From assembly GCF_900101595.1 (NCBI RefSeq), contig NZ_FMYY01000028.1, forward strand, positions 18,816-82,815: a DNA stretch of 64,000 nucleotides, given 5' to 3'. Position 1 is the stretch's first letter. Every line of letters begins with the position of its first letter. The stretch comes from Paenibacillus sp. cl123 (lineage in GTDB: Bacteria > Bacillota > Bacilli > Paenibacillales > NBRC-103111). Shown one piece after another: positions 34,541 through 41,488 of this stretch. The notes below the pieces were generated by a model. The model saw only the letters and a list, made by a program, of their open reading frames with translations. It did not search any database and was not told the origin of the DNA. The translations under genes were made by a program, and so were the position numbers.

Positions 34541-34642
34541 ACTTGGGATGACAGCCGGCAGGACTGGACTAAAAATTAACTATACAAATATCCGGATTGG
34601 TTTATAATACCATTTAATAGAAGATTAGATGGAGGCTGCCCT

Positions 34643-35074
34643 ATGGAAATCCGGTATGACGATTATGTGATCAGCGACGATAAGTCCAGGCTGGATGTGG
34701 AGGCCGTGCTTGAGTCTTTATCCAGAAGCTACTGGGCCCAAACAAGACCTCAAGAGCGAACGAGAAAGGCTATCGAGCATTCGTATTGCGTCGGCGTTTA
34801 TTATAACGAGGCCCAAGTCGGATTCGCGCGGGTCATTACGGACTGGGCTACGTTCTTTTATTTGTGCGACGTATACGTCGATGACGAACACCGCGGCAAA
34901 GGAATAGGCAAGAAGCTGGTCGAGGCCGTTATGGACATAGCGGAGCTGGAAGGGCTGATGGGGCTGTTGGGCACCCGGGACGCTCATGGGCTGTATGAGA
35001 AATACGGATTTATCAAAGACGGCGAGCGCTTTATGAAACGTCCTCCCCAATGGGCTATTCCGCCGACGCCGTGA
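34643..35074 (+). CDS. GNAT acetyltransferase
   Basis: The 143-residue protein shows SRSYWAQTRPQERTRKAIEH, YYNEAQVGFARVITDWATFF and the acetyl-CoA motif LCDVYVDDEHRGKGIGKKLV, then LMGLLGTRDAHGLYEKYGF. This is the small GNAT group related to YhbS/RimI-like enzymes (arylalkylamine- or peptide-modifying among others). GATGGAGG precedes the ATG. A terminator 12 bases after the stop separates it from the peptide/exporter operon, so it is probably not part of that system. Confidence 0.9.
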   Translation: MEIRYDDYVISDDKSRLDVEAVLESLSRSYWAQTRPQERTRKAIEHSYCVGVYYNEAQVGFARVITDWATFFYLCDVYVDDEHRGKGIGKKLVEAVMDIAELEGLMGLLGTRDAHGLYEKYGFIKDGERFMKRPPQWAIPPTP

Positions 35075-35085
35075 CGGGCGATGCA

Positions 35086-35126
35086 AGAGGCTTTGAAGAA
35101 CCCTGGCGGGTCCTCAAGGCCTCTTT
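35086..35126 (+). terminator. Rho-independent terminator, left border of the peptide operon
   Basis: AGAGGC-type arms (35086-35103 and 35108-35125) pair over about 17 positions with G-U wobbles around a short loop, followed by TTT. It marks the left border of the exporter/peptide operon. Confidence 0.8.
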
Positions 35127-35235
35127 TCATGTGTTGTTATCCAGAGAGGTCTCTAAGCGAGCCAGCCCCCCTGTAGTCATTTACACCCCGAACAATCTGC
35201 GGTAAGCTAACAAGTACGGGGAGGCGTTGGTAACC

Positions 35236-37383
35236 TTGAATGGGATCAGGTCGATGTTGAAATATTTTACTCCATATACGTTTTTATTAGGTGTTTTTTT
35301 ATTCAGTCTATTGGTTGAGGTCGCTTATGGAGTGGCAGCGCCGCTTAGCCTGCAGTATTTGGTGGATGAGGCGCTTCTGCCTAAAAATTTTCAAGTGTTT
35401 CTGCTGATCCTGGGAATTTTAATCGTTGGCGGCTTGATCAATATCGCGGCTGGCATAGGAGGAGACTTTGCGCTCGGCAAGCTGAGCGGAGAAGGGATAC
35501 GGAAGCTGAGGACGGAGCTTTTCGACCATCTGCAGCGGCAGTCGTTCTCGTTCTACCATCGGTACCGTACCGGCGATCTCGTTACGCGCTTCTCGGGGGA
35601 CATGTCTTCCGTGGAGAGGGTGATCCGCGTCTCGACGCCTATGTTCCTTAAGGAGCTGCTGGCCGTGCTGCTCGGGCTAGTTTTGCTCTTCTCCATCGAG
35701 TGGAAGCTGACTCTGGTCATGGTGGCCGGCTCGGCGCTGATGTTTGTCGGACCGAGATTGCTCCAGCGGCGGGCGGAGGACGACAATACGGGCTATAAGG
35801 AAGCCCAGGAACGTTTTTCGAATACAATCGACGAGGCGGTGAAGGGGCATAAGACCATCAAGAGCCTGCATCAGCAGGGGAGGTTTCGCGAACGGGCCCG
35901 CGGGCAAATACACAACCTGTTCTCGGCAGGCTTAAAGCTGCATATGACCAACTCTTTGATGGAACGCCTGCCTCTAACGGCGCTTATGATCCTGAACGGC
36001 ACCATGCTTGGTTACGGAGGATATTTAATTTTCCATGACGAAATGACGATTGGCGGCTTTATGGCCTTTTTTACGTTGTTCATGAGCGTCGGCCAATCGG
36101 GCTCCAATCTGTCGTTCCTGATTCCCAGTCTGATCGAATCGGGCGTCAGCTTCAAGCGGATCGGGGAAATTCTCGCCCATAAGCCGGAGGTTGCGGAAGC
36201 CGCCGCCCCCTGGGAGCTTCCTTCCTCGTTCCGTAAGCTTCGCATGGAGGAAGTGACGTTCGGCTACAACGGGACCAGCGATCAATTAAAGGATGTCAGT
36301 CTGGAAATAGCGGCGGGAAGCTATGTAGCCTTCGTCGGACCAAGCGGCTCCGGCAAAAGCACCGCGCTGCAGCTGCTGGCGCGCTTCTACGACCCGAGAC
36401 AGGGGACTGTCTTCATGGACGACTCGGACCTGCGCACGGTAAGCGAAGCCTCGCTGAGAAAGCTGTCCGTGCTGGTCACCCAGGATACCTTCCTGTTTAA
36501 CTCCACGATCCGGGACAACCTGCTGCTTGACAGCGCGGAAGCTACGGAAGCGGACATGGTGGAAGCGGCCAGGAATGCCGGCATTCATCAGGTTATCGAG
36601 GGCTGGACGGAAGGCTACGATACCTGGATTCATCAGGAGGGAGCGACTTTATCCGGCGGTGAACGTCAGCGCATAGCGCTGGCCAGAGCGCTGCTGAGAA
36701 AGCCGAAGCTGCTGCTGCTCGATGAAGTGACGTCAGCGCTAGACCCGGCCTCGGAGTCGGACATCAATGCGTGGATTAACCGGATGCGCGGGGAGCGGAC
36801 GATCATCTCCGTTACCCACCGTCTCGCGTCCGTCATTCAGGCGGACAACATCTACGTGTTCCAGGACGGGAAAGTCGTGGAGTCCGGGACCCATCAGGAG
36901 CTGCTGAGGCGGCAAGGGTTGTATGACAGCCTGTGGCAGAAGCAGCAGGGCTTCCATCTGTCTCAGGATGGGCTCCGCGCCTCGGTGGAGGTGGAGCGGC
37001 TTGCGAAGCTGCCTTTTTTCCGGAGCACCGAGCTCGGGCTGCTGCAGGAAGTTTCGGGCCTGTTTTCGACCGAAACGTGCAAGGAAGGCGAGTCCGTCGT
37101 GCATGAGGGGGAAGAAGGCGACAAGTTTTACATCATCGTCCGCGGGAAGTTCGAAGTGCTCAAGATGGTGCCCGGTGAAGGAGATACGCGGGTGGCCTGG
37201 CTCCAGGACGGCGACCACTTCGGAGAGGTTGCTCTGCTGCGGAACGCCCGCAGGAACGCTACGGTGAGAGCGGCAGGTCCGGCTGTGCTGCTGTCGGTTA
37301 GGCGAGAGGCCTTCCACCGCTTGTTGGACCAGGCTCCGCATATGCTGGCTGAGCTGCAGCGGACGCTGGAGCTGCGATCATAA
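35236..37383 (+). CDS. ABC exporter with C-terminal cyclic-nucleotide-binding domain
   Basis: This 715-residue protein is a type IV (ABC_membrane) half transporter: membrane domain residues about 15-310, then a nucleotide-binding domain with Walker A GPSGSGKST, Q-loop LVTQDTFLF, signature LSGGERQRIALARALL, Walker B LLLLDEVTSALDP and H-loop SVTHRLASV. After residue 580 a cNMP-binding domain follows (LAKLPFFRS, VVHEGEEGDKFYIIVRG, FGEVALLRNARRNATVRA). No N-terminal C39 peptidase exists. Exporters with such domains occur with ribosomal-peptide clusters. TTG 35236 fits GGGGAGG at 11 bases better than TTG 35227. It heads the five-gene peptide operon. Confidence 0.9.
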   Translation: MNGIRSMLKYFTPYTFLLGVFLFSLLVEVAYGVAAPLSLQYLVDEALLPKNFQVFLLILGILIVGGLINIAAGIGGDFALGKLSGEGIRKLRTELFDHLQRQSFSFYHRYRTGDLVTRFSGDMSSVERVIRVSTPMFLKELLAVLLGLVLLFSIEWKLTLVMVAGSALMFVGPRLLQRRAEDDNTGYKEAQERFSNTIDEAVKGHKTIKSLHQQGRFRERARGQIHNLFSAGLKLHMTNSLMERLPLTALMILNGTMLGYGGYLIFHDEMTIGGFMAFFTLFMSVGQSGSNLSFLIPSLIESGVSFKRIGEILAHKPEVAEAAAPWELPSSFRKLRMEEVTFGYNGTSDQLKDVSLEIAAGSYVAFVGPSGSGKSTALQLLARFYDPRQGTVFMDDSDLRTVSEASLRKLSVLVTQDTFLFNSTIRDNLLLDSAEATEADMVEAARNAGIHQVIEGWTEGYDTWIHQEGATLSGGERQRIALARALLRKPKLLLLDEVTSALDPASESDINAWINRMRGERTIISVTHRLASVIQADNIYVFQDGKVVESGTHQELLRRQGLYDSLWQKQQGFHLSQDGLRASVEVERLAKLPFFRSTELGLLQEVSGLFSTETCKEGESVVHEGEEGDKFYIIVRGKFEVLKMVPGEGDTRVAWLQDGDHFGEVALLRNARRNATVRAAGPAVLLSVRREAFHRLLDQAPHMLAELQRTLELRS

Positions 37384-37405
37384 GAATGAGGGAGGGGACG
37401 ATGCC

Positions 37406-37921
37406 GTGAAGAGATATTTTATGCCCTGTGAAAGCGACGAAGATTTCGCTCGCGCCAGCTCCTTTATGCTGGAGCATCGCTATGACCTGCACCCGTCCTT
37501 CGGTACGCTCGATGTGGTGACCTTGATGTACGGGTACATCACGGAGGGACATTTGCTCTTAGCGATAGGAGAAGGGGGCGCTCTGGCCGGAATTGCAGCT
37601 TACTACCAGGGAACCAGGGAGCAGGAGTTCCGGGACCGCGAAGTGGCTTTAGTGGATATGGTGATTTTTGGTAGGGAGCATCGAGGAACGAGAATGTTTC
37701 TGATGGGGCTGAATTACTTGATCGACCACATTACGGAGAAGCATCCGGAGGTAACGGAAATCAGACTCGCAGCCTTGGCTTCCAACGGCTATTTATGCAG
37801 GCTATATGGAAAAATCATGGACCGCTGCGGCTCCCGGATGGGGACGCATGGCGAAGAAATCATATTCTGTAGTAAAGTTAACAACTTCAGGGCTATCTTG
37901 GAAAAATGGAATAAAGTATAA
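37406..37921 (+). CDS. GNAT-like acyltransferase, paralogue 1 of the peptide operon
   Basis: The 171-residue protein carries HLLLAIGEGGALAGIAAYYQ, then DREVALVDMVIFGREHRGTR, where HRGT occupies the acyl-CoA pyrophosphate loop of GNAT proteins, and MFLMGLNYLIDHI. It is a paralogue of the gene at 38247: both share the DRE(V/I)…(V/I)(D/E)…HRGT block and a helix after it. The substrate could be the peptides encoded downstream. GGGAGGGG precedes GTG 37406, which is 22 bases after the exporter stop. The fold assignment is moderate. Confidence 0.7.
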   Translation: MKRYFMPCESDEDFARASSFMLEHRYDLHPSFGTLDVVTLMYGYITEGHLLLAIGEGGALAGIAAYYQGTREQEFRDREVALVDMVIFGREHRGTRMFLMGLNYLIDHITEKHPEVTEIRLAALASNGYLCRLYGKIMDRCGSRMGTHGEEIIFCSKVNNFRAILEKWNKV

Positions 37922-37965
37922 TGAGAGCAAGCGAATAAATATTATTTCGAATGGAGGCGACGCAT

Positions 37966-38064
37966 ATGTTCCCACCCCTTGGCAATATCAAGGATATCAA
38001 AAAAGGAAGCGGCTTCGGAAAAATTTCGATTCTTAACGACACGCTCCGAGTTCAACCGAAATAA
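37966..38064 (+). CDS. Small peptide A (32 residues), tandem duplicate
   Basis: ATG 37966 lies eight bases after GGAGG (37953-37957) and opens a 32-residue frame ending TAA 38064. The product starts MFPPLGNIKDI, then KKGSGFGKI and SILNDTLRVQPK. From the ribosome-binding site to the initial MFP and again over the last 21 residues it is nearly identical at DNA level to peptide B (one base differs in the last 66). It has no signal peptide. Selection to keep an open frame and identical start signals argue that it is translated. Several lysines are potential acylation sites for the neighbouring GNAT-like enzymes. No family recognised. Confidence 0.75.
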   Translation: MFPPLGNIKDIKKGSGFGKISILNDTLRVQPK

Positions 38065-38145
38065 GGTCACAACTCCACTTTCGGAGCTGAGGACCTGGTA
38101 TTCAGCAAGCAAGCACTCATATATTCAGAAACGGAGGCGACGCAT

Positions 38146-38247
38146 ATGTTCCCAATCCCACCCAGCATCGACAAGGGCACCAAAAAAGGAAGCGGCTTCG
38201 GAAGAATTTCGATTCTTAACGACACGCTCCGAGTTCAACCGAAATAA
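38146..38247 (+). CDS. Small peptide B (33 residues), translationally coupled to the second GNAT-like gene
   Basis: ATG 38146 follows the same GGAGGCGACGCAT leader as peptide A. The product starts MFPIPPSIDKGT, then KKGSGFGRI and SILNDTLRVQPK, so the middle is variable and the C-terminus conserved. Its stop TAA (38245-38247) overlaps the ATG of the second GNAT-like gene as TAATG, a classic coupling arrangement that depends on peptide B being translated. The reversed pattern, constant tail and variable head, is unlike the usual constant-leader ribosomal peptides. No known precursor family was recognised. Confidence 0.78.
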   Translation: MFPIPPSIDKGTKKGSGFGRISILNDTLRVQPK

Positions 38248-38777
38248 TGTCCTACGACTTTCGTACGTGTGAGCTGGAAATTCACTTTACTTCGTATGTG
38301 CAGTTCCTGCTCTCGCATCACAGCGAGCTGAATTTGCCCTATTCCTTTCCTCAGAAGCTTAGCTTCTTCAGCAGTCCTTTGATGTTCGGCAAAGCGATGC
38401 TGATTATCGATGAAGACATGTATGAGGTCGTCGGGGCCGCCGGCTTTGTCTTGGGTACAGGTCCCCAGCAATACGAGGATCGGGAGATTTGTCAGATCGA
38501 AGCGATCTTTATTGAGAACGGGCACCGGGGGACGCTGCTGTTCGCCCGCGCTATGCAGGCTTTCGTCAGGCTGATCCGGAGTGAGAACCCGGACGTCCGG
38601 CAGGTTCAGTTCTGGACCGCAGCCGAGCCGGAGAGCGGGCTGAAGCAGCTGCTTGCCAAGCTCTGCTCGCTGCCTGGCGGCAGCAGGACGCTAGTGAACG
38701 AACTGGCATTTTACACCATTCCATTCCCTGAGCTGGAAAATTATTGTGCTCGCCTGGGTCCGCGTATGGATAGGTAA
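38247..38777 (+). CDS. GNAT-like acyltransferase, paralogue 2 of the peptide operon
   Basis: This 176-residue protein aligns with the 37406 product: AMLIIDEDMYEVVGAAGFVL corresponds to its strand pair, DREICQIEAIFIENGHRGTL contains the shared HRGT loop, followed by LFARAMQAFVRLIRSENPDV. Its ATG overlaps the stop of peptide B and has no good ribosome-binding site of its own, so its synthesis should depend on translation of peptide B. It may acylate peptide A/B at lysines. The downstream terminator at 38806 closes the operon. Confidence 0.72.
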   Translation: MSYDFRTCELEIHFTSYVQFLLSHHSELNLPYSFPQKLSFFSSPLMFGKAMLIIDEDMYEVVGAAGFVLGTGPQQYEDREICQIEAIFIENGHRGTLLFARAMQAFVRLIRSENPDVRQVQFWTAAEPESGLKQLLAKLCSLPGGSRTLVNELAFYTIPFPELENYCARLGPRMDR

Positions 38778-38805
38778 ACCAAGATAAGCTTCAGCGTGAC
38801 AAGGA

Positions 38806-38835
38806 GAACCGCCGGGTAAGATGAACCGGCGGTTC
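38806..38835 (+). terminator. Terminator, right border of the peptide operon
   Basis: GAACCGCCGG (38806-38815) pairs perfectly with CCGGCGGTTC (38826-38835) around a ten-base loop and is followed by TATTTC. Confidence 0.8.
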
Positions 38836-38845
38836 TATTTCGTAT

Positions 38846-38876
38846 AAAAAAAGCCCCGGATCAGAAGACCGGGGGC
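38846..38876 (-). terminator. Rho-independent terminator of the aminotransferase gene
   Basis: On the minus strand GCCCCCGG, a nine-base loop and CCGGGGC are followed by seven T. It ends the aminotransferase transcript, back to back with the peptide-operon terminator. Confidence 0.88.
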
Positions 38877-38894
38877 AGAGGAAACAGCAAGCAG

Positions 38895-40205
38895 TTAGGA
38901 CTGTGCAGGAACGCCTTGCAGGTCAAGCACGCCCTGATAGATCGTATCGAACAGCTCGTCGATATTTTTTTCCTCAATGCACGAGAAGGCTACGCGCAGA
39001 TCAGTATCGCCGAGGGCGATCGTGCCGACGCCGTACTTGTCGAGCAGATGGGTGCGCAGCGCTTCGGCTGTGACCGTATTCAGCTTCAGGCACATGAAGT
39101 AGCCGGAGTTGAACGGGTAGTACTCCCACACATCGCCGTACTTGCCGCTGTCGAGCAGCTGCTTGACGCGGTTGGCGCGGCCCTTCATGATGTCGAACTT
39201 CTCCTGCTTCTGAGCGTGGAAGTCCGGCGATTGCAGCGCGTGAAGCACGAACGTCTGCGACGGGTGCGGCCCGCTGGAGATCGTGGCGCGGATAATGCCC
39301 ATCGTCTTCTGCTCCAGAGCGGCCAGCATGGCATCGCTTTGGCCGGCGTAAGTAATGAAGCCGACGCGGAAGCCCCATACATACTCTTCTTTGGTTGCTC
39401 CGTCGATCTTGATGGACAGGATGCGCGGGTGCAGTTCGGCGAGCTGGCCGGCCAGCGATTCCTGAAGCGAGTTCTCGAAGAAGAGTCCGAAGTAGGCGTC
39501 GTCGGTGACGGCGACGACATTGATTCCGGCTTCGGCCGCTTCGCGGATGGCCGCCACGATGGCGCTGCCTTCATCGGCATCCGGTGTGTAGCCGGTCGGG
39601 TTGTTCGGGAAGTTGAGGACAACGATCGCTTTGCCCTTATCCTTCTGAGCCAGCAGCGCGCTGCGCAAGCCCTGGGCGTTGAAGCGGCGCTCCGCGTTAT
39701 ATAGCGGATAATAGACGAGCTCCGCTCCGCGGCGGATGCCGAAGGTCAGCTCATAGTTTTCCCAGTTTTTGTCCGGGATGATGACGGCGTCTCCGGGACC
39801 GGCGTACAGGTCGGCGACGATGCTCAAACCGTGCGTCAGCGCATTTGTTACGATAGGATTGCCAAGTCCTTTTCCCTGCAGCGAAGGGTTTTCCTCCAGC
39901 ATCTTGGCGCGCCAGGCGGAGCGCAGCTCCGGCTTGCCCGCCGGTGGGGCATATTCATAAATGTCCTTCGGTTGATAGGCGGACAATGTGTCTTGGATCA
40001 CCTTCAGATGCATCGGCTGGCCGTTCTCCAGAGCGGTGCCGATCGTAGCGTTAAATTTCTTGGCCTTGGCCTTGGCTTCGGCGGACTGGCTCAAGATTCC
40101 TTCCTTCGGGAAGTAAATTTGGCGGCCGAGCTCGGACAGCATCTCGTACACATAAGGATTTTCCAGGCCGATCGTCTCATTCAATTTCTGAGCTAGAGGG
40201 TTCAT
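38895..40205 (-). CDS. Class I/II pyridoxal-phosphate aminotransferase
   Basis: The 436-residue enzyme has IVTNALTHGLSIVADLYAGP, DAVIIPDKNWENYE, the asparagine region VVLNFPNNPTGYTPD, VTDDAYFGLFF and the presumed lysine region DGATKEEYVWGFRVGFI, with a late LRVAFSCIEE arginine. These are the fold-type I aminotransferase markers. It transfers an amino group between an amino acid and a 2-oxo acid. GGAAGGAAGG is followed by ATG 40205; the longer frame to 40244 is not supported. No operon partner is adjacent on this strand. Confidence 0.88.
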   Translation of the reverse strand: MNPLAQKLNETIGLENPYVYEMLSELGRQIYFPKEGILSQSAEAKAKAKKFNATIGTALENGQPMHLKVIQDTLSAYQPKDIYEYAPPAGKPELRSAWRAKMLEENPSLQGKGLGNPIVTNALTHGLSIVADLYAGPGDAVIIPDKNWENYELTFGIRRGAELVYYPLYNAERRFNAQGLRSALLAQKDKGKAIVVLNFPNNPTGYTPDADEGSAIVAAIREAAEAGINVVAVTDDAYFGLFFENSLQESLAGQLAELHPRILSIKIDGATKEEYVWGFRVGFITYAGQSDAMLAALEQKTMGIIRATISSGPHPSQTFVLHALQSPDFHAQKQEKFDIMKGRANRVKQLLDSGKYGDVWEYYPFNSGYFMCLKLNTVTAEALRTHLLDKYGVGTIALGDTDLRVAFSCIEEKNIDELFDTIYQGVLDLQGVPAQS

Positions 40206-40566
40206 GAATTTCCTTCCTTCCAACTTTTCATTACTTGCATGCATCAGCCCATATTATATCACTTTAAAGCAGGAGCGTCACTGAGGTTTTTCCTCTGCCG
40301 GCGGTAAGCCGGATACAGCCGCGCCGGGCGCTCAAGGCCGGCTGAGTTTTTTTCGAACTTGGCACAGCTCCGTCAACTGTGATAGGATAGAAGCATATCC
40401 GAAGCTTGCCCGGCCGTTGTTTTAACGCTTTTATTGAAACGTTTAAACACTATGGCTACGACAGCTCCGGGCGCTTGTCATGCAAGAGCGCAGGACCATC
40501 CGCCAGCTTCGAGGAGCTTTACGAAGTATCCTAACCCTGCATTTATTCTAAGGAGGACGAACGTTC
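40206..40566. other. Divergent intergenic region (aminotransferase / kduI)
   Basis: About 360 bases between divergent genes hold the promoters of both and one palindromic operator at 40434-40447. A second AT-rich tract at 40420-40432 could be part of a -35 region. No other structure is seen. Confidence 0.6.
40434..40447. promoter_or_regulatory. Putative LacI-family/KdgR-like operator upstream of kduI
   Basis: TTGAAACGTTTAAA has a perfect AAACGTTT core with matching outer T/A pairs. LacI-family repressors such as KdgR and CcpA bind CG-centred sites of this shape, and pectin genes like kduI are usual targets. It lies about 120 bases before kduI. Confidence 0.55.
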
Positions 40567-41400
40567 ATGGAAATCCGTTATGCCACTAACCCTACCGAAA
40601 CGAAAAACTACGATACCGAGCGCCTGCGCCAAGAGTTTCTGATCCAGGGACTGTTCGTTCCGGGCGAGCTGAAGCTCGTATACAGCCACGTGGACCGCTT
40701 CATCACCGGCGGCGCTGTACCGACTGACGCTGCGATCAAGCTCGAAGCGCCTAAGCATGACATGGGCGCCGACTACTTCCTGGAGCGCCGCGAGATCGGC
40801 ATCATCAATATCGGCGCTGCCGGCGTCGTGACGGTGGATGGCACCGATTATACGCTGGAGAGCAAGGACTGCCTCTATGTCGGTCTGGGCAACCAGGACG
40901 TTCAGTTCAAGAGCGCTGACGCGGCGAATCCTGCCCGCTTCTACCTGAGCTCCACGCCGGCTCACAAAAATTATCCGACGGTGAAGGTCGCGATCAGCGA
41001 AGCGGAGCCGGCTCATCTTGGTTCGATCACGAACTCCAACGAGCGCACGATCTACAAATACATCCACTTGAACGGCGTGCAAAGCTGTCAGCTCGTCATG
41101 GGCATGACGCTGCTGAAGCCGGGCAACATGTGGAATACGATGCCTTGCCACACGCATAACCGCCGCTCCGAAGTATATCTGTACTTCGATATGCCGGAAG
41201 ACGGCGTAGTGTTCCATATGATGGGCGAGCCTACCGAAACCCGTCATCTGGTCGTCCGCAACGAGCAGGCGATCATCAGCCCGAGCTGGTCGATTCACAG
41301 CGGCGTAGGAACAAGCAACTATACGTTCATCTGGGCGATGGCCGGTGAGAACCAAGAGTTCTCCGATATGGACCATGTTGCGATGACCGACCTGAAATAA
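40567..41400 (+). CDS. kduI: 5-dehydro-4-deoxy-D-glucuronate isomerase
   Basis: This 277-residue protein matches KduI throughout: MEIRYATNPTETKNYDTERL, then YSHVDRFITGGAVPTDAAIK, an ERREIGIINIGAAG segment, and the zinc site MPCHTHNRRSEVYLYFDMPE with His-x-His and glutamate. It converts 4-deoxy-L-threo-5-hexosulose uronate (from pectin or glycosaminoglycan oligomers) to 3-deoxy-D-glycero-2,5-hexodiulosonate in the cytoplasm. Length equals the family norm. AAGGAGG precedes the ATG and a LacI-type operator lies upstream. Other kdu/kdg genes are not in the window. Confidence 0.96.
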   Translation: MEIRYATNPTETKNYDTERLRQEFLIQGLFVPGELKLVYSHVDRFITGGAVPTDAAIKLEAPKHDMGADYFLERREIGIINIGAAGVVTVDGTDYTLESKDCLYVGLGNQDVQFKSADAANPARFYLSSTPAHKNYPTVKVAISEAEPAHLGSITNSNERTIYKYIHLNGVQSCQLVMGMTLLKPGNMWNTMPCHTHNRRSEVYLYFDMPEDGVVFHMMGEPTETRHLVVRNEQAIISPSWSIHSGVGTSNYTFIWAMAGENQEFSDMDHVAMTDLK

Positions 41401-41414
41401 ATGATGTAACGACT

Positions 41415-41460
41415 AAAGCCATCCTTCAAGTCCCGTCAGGGGCGAAGGATGGCTTTATTT
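41415..41460 (+). terminator. Rho-independent terminator after kduI
   Basis: AAAGCCATCCTTC (41415-41427) pairs perfectly with GAAGGATGGCTTT (41444-41456), followed by ATTT. It stands between kduI and the convergent glutaminase gene. Confidence 0.85.
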
Positions 41461-41488
41461 GCGAAGCGGAACGGCCAAGCCAAGAACT

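Noticed and set aside
37950..38247. CRISPR-like or direct-repeat element
   Set aside because: The two repeat copies coincide exactly with two start sites and conserved frames, the single base difference is a Lys/Arg codon change, and there are only two copies with no spacers.
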